Assembly (NCBI GenBank): GCA_021404525.1
Contig: JAAWWE010000003.1
Span: forward strand, 248,001 to 312,000
Reading direction: 5' to 3'
Origin: Rhodobiaceae bacterium
GTDB lineage: Bacteria > Pseudomonadota > Alphaproteobacteria > Parvibaculales > Parvibaculaceae
Length of the DNA stretch: 64,000 nucleotides
Below the pieces are notes generated by a model. The model was not told where the DNA came from. It worked only from the letters and a program-made list of their open reading frames with translations, and ran no database searches. This document shows, piece by piece, positions 57,596-64,000 of this stretch. The translations under genes and the position numbers were made by a program. How positions within the stretch are numbered: the first letter of the stretch is position 1; each line of letters starts with the position of its first letter.

Positions 57596-59665
57596 GTGTT
57601 CAGTCGTGTCTTTTTGAGTGCTGTTCTCGTGATGAGCGGCCCTGTTTCTGCTGTTGCCGCCGAGGGGGACAAGTGGCGCCCTTATGTGGATGTTGAGGGC
57701 AAGCTCGGCACAGACCGAAACCTGGGCGAAGTCGGCCTCTTTGTGCCGCTGGGGCAATCGCAGGACAGTCTTCTCTTTGGCAATCTCATCACCCGGTTCG
57801 ACGATCAGGATAGTTTTGAAGGCAATATAGGTCTTGGCTATCGCGAGATAGTCGATGGGAATTACATTCTCGGCGGCTACGCTTTTTTCGATCGCCGAAA
57901 GAGTGCTTCTGACAATTACTTCAATCAGATCACGGCGGGTGCGGAGTTCATGACCGATGTCTGGACCGCGCGTGGCAATGTCTATTTTGCGGACAATGAC
58001 CTGGCGCCAACGGGCGGGGGCGTTGTCACACAGACCGGCACCCAGATATTCGTGCAGTCCAATATGGAAGGCGCGCTCTCAGGTTTTGATGCGGAAGTGG
58101 GGCGTGTCATTCCCTTGGGACTTGAAGATGTGACGCTCACGGGCTTTGCCGGTGGTTTCCATTTCGGTAGGTCGGGCTTTGAGGAGGTGTCGGGTCCACG
58201 TGGGCGCGCGGAGCTCTCCTTCAACAATCTCTGGGACACTGTCTTGCCGTCCGGCACGCAGCTGCGCTTTGGCGCAGAAGTTCAGCACGATGATGTGCGC
58301 GATACGCAAGGGTTTTTCTCTGCGCGTTTGCGTGTGCCGCTTTTTGGCGGGAGTTCCAGCTCCAACCTGAGCGTTCTTGAGCAACGGATGGTCGATCCGG
58401 TTGTCCGCGACATTGATGTGGTCGCAGGCGGAACCTTGAGTGCGCCCGTGGCGCCGGTGCTTGAGAGCAATGGCACGACGCTTAACAATGCCAACTTTGT
58501 TGATGCGGATGACGATCTGGGTGTAGCGCTCGCCGCCGCTGGCGAGAATGCGCTTGTTGTGATTGATGGCTCTAAGGGGGTAATCACGAGCGCCGCCGAT
58601 GCGGATGCGTTGACGGGTCAGACCATAGTCGGGGCGCAGGGCGCTGGGCTGAGCTTGTTGGACCCAAACACGGGCCAGACTATTATGTGGCGACCAAATG
58701 GCGTACGCCCGACGCTTTCTGACCTTCGGCTGACTCTGCCTGGTTCGAACACAGTGCAAGGTTTGGATGTCGATAATGGCTATGTAACTGCGGGAGGCTT
58801 TTTCTTTCTTGGGGCTCCGGTTCCCTCGGACATTGTGGTGTCTGATGTCGCATTCTCTGGAAGCTATTCCTCTTCTGTCCTCGGAACAGTTGGGATACTG
58901 AGTGTCACTGGCGTGCAAAACGTAACACTGAGCAATTTGTCGTTTGCCGATCTTGACTTTGCCTGGAACCGAACCGGATTAGGCTTTAACGATATTCGTG
59001 CGATCAGCCTGTTTGCTGCTACTGACGTAACGATATCGAACGTGTCCGCGAATAATGTTGCAGTAAACAGCAATACAAAATTGATAACATTTTCCCTCCT
59101 AGGTATGGACCTATCAAACAATGTCATGGCTTCCAACATTCATGTAGATGGACTGAGTGCCGCCACAACGGGAGCGGGAGCAGCTGCGAGACTATCGGGG
59201 ATCTTGGCAAGGTCCTCGACCGCGACAATTCAAAACTCTTCAATCCGAAACCTGACATCAACTGCCGCAAACGGTGACGCGAACACAACGGGCGTATCGT
59301 TAGTTGGTACGTCTTTGGCCTTGGACACGGTTGTGATCAATGGGTTGGCAGAAACGGGTACGAATGTTTCGAGTACTACGGGCGTTGCCGATTTGTCGAA
59401 TGGACTGTTCGTTGGTGGTGTGTCAGCACCATCGCTTACTATGAATTCAGTTAATATTGCAGGTGCAACGCGTTCTTTGGAGTTCGGCCAGGTATTGCCC
59501 CCACTGATATTGATTCCACCGATTGCAACAGTTCCAGTGACACTTTTACTTGATGGGTCAGGCAATACTCTCGACGCGGGCGTCGCTGGTTGTGTCAATA
59601 ACATTCCAGGTACCTTGACTATCACTGGTACCATCAGTTTCACAAATGGATCCAGCTGTCCCTAA
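57596..59665 (+). CDS. Inverse-autotransporter-like outer-membrane adhesin with beta-helix passenger
   Basis: About 689 residues. A signal peptide (FSRVFLSAVLVMSGPVSAVAA) precedes an intimin/invasin-type beta-barrel of roughly 250 residues. Barrel strands include LLFGNLITRFDDQDSFEGNIGLGYREIVDGNYILGGYAFFDRRKS. From about residue 390 on, short Ile/Val/Asn/Thr repeats (VSDVAFSGSYSSS, VQNVTLSNLSFADL, ATDVTISNVSANNV) suggest a right-handed beta-helix passenger. Two cysteines near the C-terminus may form a disulfide. A longer frame starts with GTG at 57500, but that codon directly follows the thiC terminator; GTG at 57596 with GAGGG upstream gives a proper signal. The passenger half is less GC-rich than its surroundings. 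Confidence 0.7.
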   Translation: MFSRVFLSAVLVMSGPVSAVAAEGDKWRPYVDVEGKLGTDRNLGEVGLFVPLGQSQDSLLFGNLITRFDDQDSFEGNIGLGYREIVDGNYILGGYAFFDRRKSASDNYFNQITAGAEFMTDVWTARGNVYFADNDLAPTGGGVVTQTGTQIFVQSNMEGALSGFDAEVGRVIPLGLEDVTLTGFAGGFHFGRSGFEEVSGPRGRAELSFNNLWDTVLPSGTQLRFGAEVQHDDVRDTQGFFSARLRVPLFGGSSSSNLSVLEQRMVDPVVRDIDVVAGGTLSAPVAPVLESNGTTLNNANFVDADDDLGVALAAAGENALVVIDGSKGVITSAADADALTGQTIVGAQGAGLSLLDPNTGQTIMWRPNGVRPTLSDLRLTLPGSNTVQGLDVDNGYVTAGGFFFLGAPVPSDIVVSDVAFSGSYSSSVLGTVGILSVTGVQNVTLSNLSFADLDFAWNRTGLGFNDIRAISLFAATDVTISNVSANNVAVNSNTKLITFSLLGMDLSNNVMASNIHVDGLSAATTGAGAAARLSGILARSSTATIQNSSIRNLTSTAANGDANTTGVSLVGTSLALDTVVINGLAETGTNVSSTTGVADLSNGLFVGGVSAPSLTMNSVNIAGATRSLEFGQVLPPLILIPPIATVPVTLLLDGSGNTLDAGVAGCVNNIPGTLTITGTISFTNGSSCP

Positions 59666-59667
59666 GG

Positions 59668-60438
59668 CTAGCCTGAAATTGCCTGAACCAGTGTTGCCAG
59701 CGCAATGATGGTGAGGAGTCCGAGCGCAATCGGGCGGTAGTGGTGATCGCCGGTGGCATGGAAGGCCCAGCTCCCCATCACGTTGGAGAGGAAGAGGGCG
59801 GGGCTCAGCATCAGCGTGAGCAGCATTGTGTTGAGCTCCACAATGCCTGAGGCGAACCCAACCGCCAGCGTGATCGCGCCTGTGAGCGAGAAATACATGA
59901 ACATGGACGCCCTCGCTGCTTCTGGCGTGCCTGCGCGCCCGATGAAGTAGAGCAGCACTGGTGGACCCGCCATGGCGGTGCTGCCCGCAAGGAGGCCCGA
60001 CGCGCCGCCGATACTGAGCGAAACAGGGAGCGGTACTTTTGCTGGAATGGTCACGCCGCTTGCCATGAGCGCTACAGCACCGAGGAGTGCCACAGAAATC
60101 AGGATGCGCAGACTGTCAGCGTCGAGCACGCCCAGCAGATAGATGCCAAAGGGGGCGGCGAGGAGGGCTGCGGGCAGGATCAACCAGATGGCCCGCCAGT
60201 CGGCCTGCTTGCGGACCTTGGGCAGCATTTGTAGGCCGCTCATGATTTCGAGCGCCAAAATCATGGGCACGGCGGCAGCGGGCCCGACGGTGATGGCGAG
60301 CAGTGGCACGCCAGCAAGGGCAAAGCCGAACCCCACAAAAGCCCTCAAAGCCCCAGCGAAAAAGACAGCGGCGGCGGCGAACCCCATGCCCGCCGGGGTC
60401 AGCGTGGCGTCTGCAAAAAGGGCTAAAAACTCTGGCAT
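59668..60438 (-). CDS. TauE/SafE family permease (complete)
   Basis: A 256-residue protein with eight hydrophobic segments and the two family repeats AGALRAFVGFGFALAGVPLLAI and GGASGLLAGSTAMAGPPVLLYF. The family exports sulfite, sulfoacetate or related anions. It is convergent with the adhesin gene (two-base gap) and divergent from msrA. A paralogue is cut by the left edge of the window. Confidence 0.85.
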   Translation of the reverse strand: MPEFLALFADATLTPAGMGFAAAAVFFAGALRAFVGFGFALAGVPLLAITVGPAAAVPMILALEIMSGLQMLPKVRKQADWRAIWLILPAALLAAPFGIYLLGVLDADSLRILISVALLGAVALMASGVTIPAKVPLPVSLSIGGASGLLAGSTAMAGPPVLLYFIGRAGTPEAARASMFMYFSLTGAITLAVGFASGIVELNTMLLTLMLSPALFLSNVMGSWAFHATGDHHYRPIALGLLTIIALATLVQAISG

Positions 60439-60538
60439 GTCGGTAAATCAGGACCAATCAACAGGGTGTGAGGCGGGCTGGTCTATCTGATAGGCTGTCC
60501 TACATAATATTGCGACCCCCATTTTTGAGGAGAGCCCC

Positions 60539-61198
60539 ATGTTTGGTCTGTCGAAGAAGTCCCAGATGCCTGATCCCGCAGATGCGCTGCCCGGTCGCGA
60601 TTTTGCTATCCCCACATCGGAGATACATTTCGTAAATGGCCAGCCCCTGAAAGGTCCTGTTGCTGCGGGGCTTGAACAGGCCATGTTTGGTTTGGGGTGT
60701 TTCTGGGGCGCGGAGCGGAAGTTCTGGGAACTGCCCGGTGTGGAAATCACCGCTGTTGGATATGCAGCGGGGTATACGCCAAACCCGACCTATGAAGAGG
60801 TTTGTTCCGGCGGCACCGGTCACAATGAAGTTGTGCTCGTGACGTTTGATCCCAGCAAAGTCAGCTACGACGCGCTGCTCAAGACATTCTGGGAAGCACA
60901 TAACCCGACTCAGGGCATGCAGCAGGGCAATGATAAGGGCACACAATATCGCTCCGGCATCTATACCTACTCCGCTGAGCAAAAGGCTGCGGCGGAAGCC
61001 TCCAAGACAGCCTATGGCAAGATGCTCCTCGGGGAAGGCTATGGCGCCATCACAACCGAAATCCTGGAGGCGCCGGAGTTCTTTTATGCTGAGGACTATC
61101 ACCAACAATATTTGGCGAAGGTGCCGAACGGCTATTGCGGCCTTGGCGGCACCGGCGTGAGCTGTCCGATTGGTGTCGGTGTTGATGCGGCGGAGTAA
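60539..61198 (+). CDS. msrA: Peptide methionine sulfoxide reductase A
   Basis: A 219-residue enzyme that repairs S-methionine sulfoxide in proteins. An N-terminal region of about 50 residues precedes the catalytic motif [18 protein letters not shown] with the active cysteine. [25 protein letters not shown] and [13 protein letters not shown] follow. The C-terminal [15 protein letters not shown] has two resolving cysteines, so it is the three-cysteine type. GAGGAGAG precedes the ATG. Confidence 0.95.
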   Translation: MFGLSKKSQMPDPADALPGRDFAIPTSEIHFVNGQPLKGPVAAGLEQAMFGLGCFWGAERKFWELPGVEITAVGYAAGYTPNPTYEEVCSGGTGHNEVVLVTFDPSKVSYDALLKTFWEAHNPTQGMQQGNDKGTQYRSGIYTYSAEQKAAAEASKTAYGKMLLGEGYGAITTEILEAPEFFYAEDYHQQYLAKVPNGYCGLGGTGVSCPIGVGVDAAE

Positions 61199-61204
61199 CT
61201 ACAG

Positions 61205-61951
61205 TCAGCCCACCACGCCAACACCACCAGTGGCAGCGATTACCTGACCTTGAATGAATTCGGCTTCCGGGCTCATGAGGTATTCAACGAGAGAGGCATA
61301 GTCGCTGTCTTTGGACATGCGGCCTGACGGGTTGGCTTTTGCCGCTTTTTCAAACAGGCGATCGGCGGCGTCCTGGCTGCCCACCATGTCGGCAACGGAT
61401 GTGGTGGCAACAAGTCCTGGGGCCACACCATTGATGCGGATGCCTTTTGGCGCGAGCTCCATGACCAGATAGCGCACAATGCTTTCAGCCAGGGCTTTGC
61501 CGACGCCCAAGGCTCCATAGCGGGGCTGGGGAATGCGGGCGCCGCCGCTCGTAATGAAGACAATGCTGGTGCCTCGGTCGATCACCGGCAGGAGCTTCTG
61601 TACAAGGTAGAGCAGGGAGAGGCCGTTGGTTTCGACGGCGCGGGTGAATTTCTCCAGATCTGCATCAAGGAGCGTGGTTGGGTAAATCAGGGCGGCGCTG
61701 TGCACGATGCCCCTAAGCGTCGCGCCTGTGTCAGCGACTGCCTGATGAATAGCTGCGGCACCATCAATGGAGCCGATGTCTGCCTTAATGAGGTGAACCC
61801 GTGCACCCATTGCTTCCAACGCCATCTTCGCGTCTTCAGCCGCGACATCGTCGCTGTGATAGACAAGGAAGGTGTCTTCGCCGCTTTTGGATAAGCGCTT
61901 GGCAATGGCAAGACCAATACCTTTCGTGCCGCCGGTCACAAGTATTGCCAT
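61205..61951 (-). CDS. Short-chain dehydrogenase, enoyl-ACP reductase FabL-like
   Basis: A 248-residue Rossmann-fold oxidoreductase with the cofactor motif TGGTKGIGLAIAKRL. The catalytic region is PRYGALGVGKALAESIVRYLVMELAPKGIRINGVAPG: the Tyr and Lys are separated by six residues (Y-x6-K), as in FabI/FabL enoyl-ACP reductases, not by three as in classical SDRs. The following NPSGRM and GQVIAATGG match FabL. A role in fatty-acid elongation or in reducing another enoyl thioester is inferred. The ATG at 61951 has GGGGGA upstream; an in-frame TTG lies five codons earlier. It is convergent with msrA. Confidence 0.75.
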   Translation of the reverse strand: MAILVTGGTKGIGLAIAKRLSKSGEDTFLVYHSDDVAAEDAKMALEAMGARVHLIKADIGSIDGAAAIHQAVADTGATLRGIVHSAALIYPTTLLDADLEKFTRAVETNGLSLLYLVQKLLPVIDRGTSIVFITSGGARIPQPRYGALGVGKALAESIVRYLVMELAPKGIRINGVAPGLVATTSVADMVGSQDAADRLFEKAAKANPSGRMSKDSDYASLVEYLMSPEAEFIQGQVIAATGGVGVVG

Positions 61952-61977
61952 GTTCTCATCCCCCAAATCTCATGCAC

Positions 61978-62013
61978 AAAAAAGCCCGCCACCTAGTGTA
62001 AGGCCGCGGGCTT
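61978..62013 (-). terminator. Intrinsic terminator of rpoH
   Basis: AAGCCCGC (61982-61989) and GCGGGCTT (62006-62013) pair. On the minus strand the stem is followed by a T-run (A-run at 61978-61983), about 25 bases after the rpoH stop. Confidence 0.8.
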
Positions 62014-62038
62014 GAATTTGTTAGCGCTCGGAATTCTT

Positions 62039-62971
62039 TTAGTTCAGCATTTCATCCCGCGCTGCGCGGCGTTCAGCGGCCTGTTCGCTCACGGCATCTC
62101 GCATGGCTTTCTGCAGCTTTTCAAACGCACGCACTTCAATCTGGCGCACACGCTCGCGGCTGATGTCATATTCCTGGCTCAACTCTTCAAGCGTTGCCGG
62201 ATTATCTTTCAAGCGGCGCTCTGTGAGAATATGCATTTCCCGCTCGTTGAGGGACTGCATGGCTGCGTGGAGCATGTCGCGGCGCACGTCGAGCTCTTCT
62301 TTTTCGCCAAGCTCGACTTCCTGGTCGGTGCTTTCGTCAACCAGCCAGTCCTGCCACTCGCCACCGTCAGCTTCTGCGTTGCGGATCGGCGCATTGAGAG
62401 AATTGTCGGGACCAGACATGCGTCGGTTCATGTCCGTCACTTCTTTTTCCGTGACACCGAGGCGCGTTGCGATCTCTGTCAGGTTTTCCGGCTTCAGGTC
62501 TCCTTCTTCGAAGGCCTGTAGCTGGCCCTTCACTTTACGAAGGTTGAAGAAGAGCTTCTTCTGTGCCGCCGTGGTGCCCATTTTTACGAGGGACCAGGAG
62601 CGCAGGATATATTCCTGAATGGCGGCGCGGATCCACCACATGGCATAGGTCGCGAGGCGGAAACCTTTTTCCGGTTCAAAGCGTTTCACCGCCTGCATGA
62701 GGCCCACATTGCCTTCGGAAATCACTTCGCCGGTTGGCAGGCCGTAGCCGCGATAGCCCATGGCGATTTTTGCAACGAGACGGAGATGGCTGGTGACCAT
62801 CTTCTCAGCCGCATCCGGGTCTTCATGCTCTTTGAAGCGTTTGGCCAGCATGTATTCTTCCTGCGGCTCCAGCATCGGGAATTTCCGAATTTCCTGCAGG
62901 TAGCGCGACAGTGATTGCTCCGGCGTAACCGCCGGCATGCGAGACGTGGTGCTTGTTGGTGTAGTCGCCAT
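62039..62971 (-). CDS. rpoH: RNA polymerase heat-shock sigma factor RpoH
   Basis: A 310-residue sigma-70-family factor. Region 2 has SHLRLVAKIAMGYRGYGLP and FEPEKGFRLATYAMWWIRAAIQEYILRSWSLVKMG. The RpoH-box QKKLFFNLRKVK separates sigma-32 from other groups. Region 4 ends with LEELSQEYDISRERVRQIEVRAFEKLQKAM. RpoH directs chaperone and protease genes on heat stress. Upstream, the minus strand carries CCTATATGAG, which fits the alphaproteobacterial RpoH-type -10, but I see no matching -35, so autoregulation is only a possibility. It lies 91 bases after rluD and has its own terminator. Confidence 0.95.
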   Translation of the reverse strand: MATTPTSTTSRMPAVTPEQSLSRYLQEIRKFPMLEPQEEYMLAKRFKEHEDPDAAEKMVTSHLRLVAKIAMGYRGYGLPTGEVISEGNVGLMQAVKRFEPEKGFRLATYAMWWIRAAIQEYILRSWSLVKMGTTAAQKKLFFNLRKVKGQLQAFEEGDLKPENLTEIATRLGVTEKEVTDMNRRMSGPDNSLNAPIRNAEADGGEWQDWLVDESTDQEVELGEKEELDVRRDMLHAAMQSLNEREMHILTERRLKDNPATLEELSQEYDISRERVRQIEVRAFEKLQKAMRDAVSEQAAERRAARDEMLN

Positions 62972-63062
62972 GATGACCCCCTTCGGTGATGCGTACTCAG
63001 CATCTTAAGTCGCTCTCATATAGGGGGGGATTGGGGCTAAAAAAAGGGCATTCACATATTGT

Positions 63063-64000
63063 TTATAGGGATTCTAAAGCGGACAGGAGGTCTGCCATTT
63101 CCTGGGGCAAAGGGCTCTCAAAGCGCAGTTTTTCGCCAGTTTTCGGGTGTTCAAAGCCCAAAAGGTGCGCATGGAGAGCCTGACGACCGAGCCTTTCGAG
63201 GGTGCTCTTTCCCGCCTCTGAGAGCTTCACAGAGCGGTTCTTGTGGGCTGAACCATAAACAGGGTCACCAAGGATCGGATGGCCCAGATGGGTCATATGG
63301 ACCCGAATTTGGTGGGTGCGGCCGGTTTCCAGGTGGCAAATGACCTGGCTGACGATTGGTTCGGGCTTCCCGAAGCTCTGAGCGACTTTGTAGTGGGTGA
63401 TGGCTTCGCGGGCTCCCTGCGCCTCCACAGAGCGGGTGACGGTGATTTTAAGGCGATTGTGGCGGCTGCGGGCGAGGGGGGCGTTTATCGTGCCCTTGCT
63501 CGGATGAGGCTTGCCCCAGACAAAGGCGGTATAGGCGCGTTCCAACCGTCCGTCGCGGCCATGGATGGCGAATTGTTCCTGCAGGTTTTTCAGAGCCATT
63601 TCGGTTTTAGCCACCACCATCAGGCCGCTCGTCTCCTTGTCCAGGCGGTGAACGATGCCTGGCCGTAGCTCTCCACCAATGCCGGTGAAGTCCGGACTAC
63701 AATGGGCGAGGAGGGCGTTCACCAATGTGCCGTCTGGCGATCCGGGGGCGGGATGGACCACAAGCCCTGCAGGTTTGTCGATGACAATGACCTCAGCATC
63801 CTCGTGGATGATGGAGAGGGGAATGTCTTCAGGCTGGGGTGTGGCGGGACCGGGCGTCGGCAGCGTGACGTTATAGGTTTCGTCCGGTTTGACCCGATAG
63901 GCGACCTCACCTATCGTCCGCTCCTCATTGGAGGTGCCTTGCGTCACATGTCCTTCTTCGATCAGCGTGCGAATGCGTGATCGGCTGGGGGCGGGGTCCA
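63063..64000 (-). CDS. rluD: RluD-type 23S rRNA pseudouridine synthase, 5' end beyond the window
   Basis: The frame is open from the right edge to a TAA at 63063-63065, about 312 codons. The first visible residues SRSRIRTLIEEGHVTQG are the end of an S4 RNA-binding domain, so the true start lies outside. The internal ATG or GTG near 63947 is not the start. The catalytic motif is GIVHRLDKETSGLMVVAKT, with the nucleophilic Asp. CHLETGRTHQIRVHMTHLGHPILGDPVYG follows. It modifies helix 69 of 23S rRNA if truly RluD; RluC-like specificity cannot be excluded. rpoH follows on the same strand. Confidence 0.9.
   Translation of the reverse strand, partial: DPAPSRSRIRTLIEEGHVTQGTSNEERTIGEVAYRVKPDETYNVTLPTPGPATPQPEDIPLSIIHEDAEVIVIDKPAGLVVHPAPGSPDGTLVNALLAHCSPDFTGIGGELRPGIVHRLDKETSGLMVVAKTEMALKNLQEQFAIHGRDGRLERAYTAFVWGKPHPSKGTINAPLARSRHNRLKITVTRSVEAQGAREAITHYKVAQSFGKPEPIVSQVICHLETGRTHQIRVHMTHLGHPILGDPVYGSAHKNRSVKLSEAGKSTLERLGRQALHAHLLGFEHPKTGEKLRFESPLPQEMADLLSALESL

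Noticed and set aside
62972-63040. RpoH-dependent promoter upstream of rpoH
   Set aside because: CCTATATGAG fits a -10 element but no CTTG-type -35 is present at the required distance, so it is not listed as a feature.

Overview
This window is chromosomal, housekeeping-rich DNA of an alphaproteobacterium, most likely a marine-type member of the Rhodobiaceae/Parvibaculaceae neighbourhood. Evidence is the gene complement and order: TrcR (DUF1013), RcdA-type DUF1465, a cysteine-free L31, zapA-6S RNA-fau, yebC-ruvCAB-ybgC-tolQRAB-pal-cpoB-tilS-ftsH, a Sul-type folP beside glmM, serC-serA and alphaproteobacterial RpoH. No insertion sequence, integrase, phage gene, tRNA, rRNA operon or CRISPR array was seen. 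The left and right edges both cut genes on the minus strand (a TauE/SafE permease and an RluD-type pseudouridine synthase).

Layout. 1-6 kb: TauE/SafE permease, propionyl-CoA synthetase, TrcR, a PIG3-type quinone oxidoreductase, DUF1192, then a 490-base gap holding a candidate structured small RNA with its own terminator, then RcdA and L31. 6-14 kb: an exporter, a paraoxonase-like enzyme, a three-gene minus-strand operon (OmpA-like, MotA/TolQ-like, MotB-like), SuhB and EF-P. 14-20 kb: a minus-strand run of Sel1-repeat protein, thiE, pgk, gap and tkt. 20.6-25 kb: DUF4164, zapA, a 59-bp tandem composite palindrome, 6S RNA, fau, a YmdB phosphodiesterase, an O-antigen-ligase-like protein and a glycine-zipper lipoprotein. 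25-30 kb: a soluble chemoreceptor, then yebC and ruvCAB. 30-36 kb: the Tol-Pal system. 36-43 kb: tilS, ftsH (TTG start), folP, glmM, thiD. 43-47.6 kb: MocR regulator, PhzF protein, EamA transporter, class V aminotransferase and an unknown small protein. 47.7-53.4 kb: serC-serA behind a strong promoter and a folded leader, an SRPBCC protein, purA with a terminator-like hairpin in its leader, and an acidic repeat lipoprotein. 53.4-64 kb: a steroid-5-alpha-reductase-like protein, two MAPEG proteins, TPP riboswitch-thiC, an inverse-autotransporter-like adhesin, a second TauE/SafE permease, msrA, a FabL-like reductase, rpoH and rluD.

Themes. Envelope energetics appear twice: classical Tol-Pal and a separate MotA/MotB/OmpA-like stator operon. 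Cell-cycle and division functions (TrcR, RcdA, ZapA, CpoB, FtsH) are spread through the window. Thiamine genes are dispersed (thiE, thiD, thiC), and a TPP riboswitch is visible only at thiC. The items I would look at first are the Sul-like chromosomal dihydropteroate synthase, the three-way-junction RNA upstream of rcdA, the non-flagellar stator operon, the purA and serC leaders, and the repeat lipoprotein.
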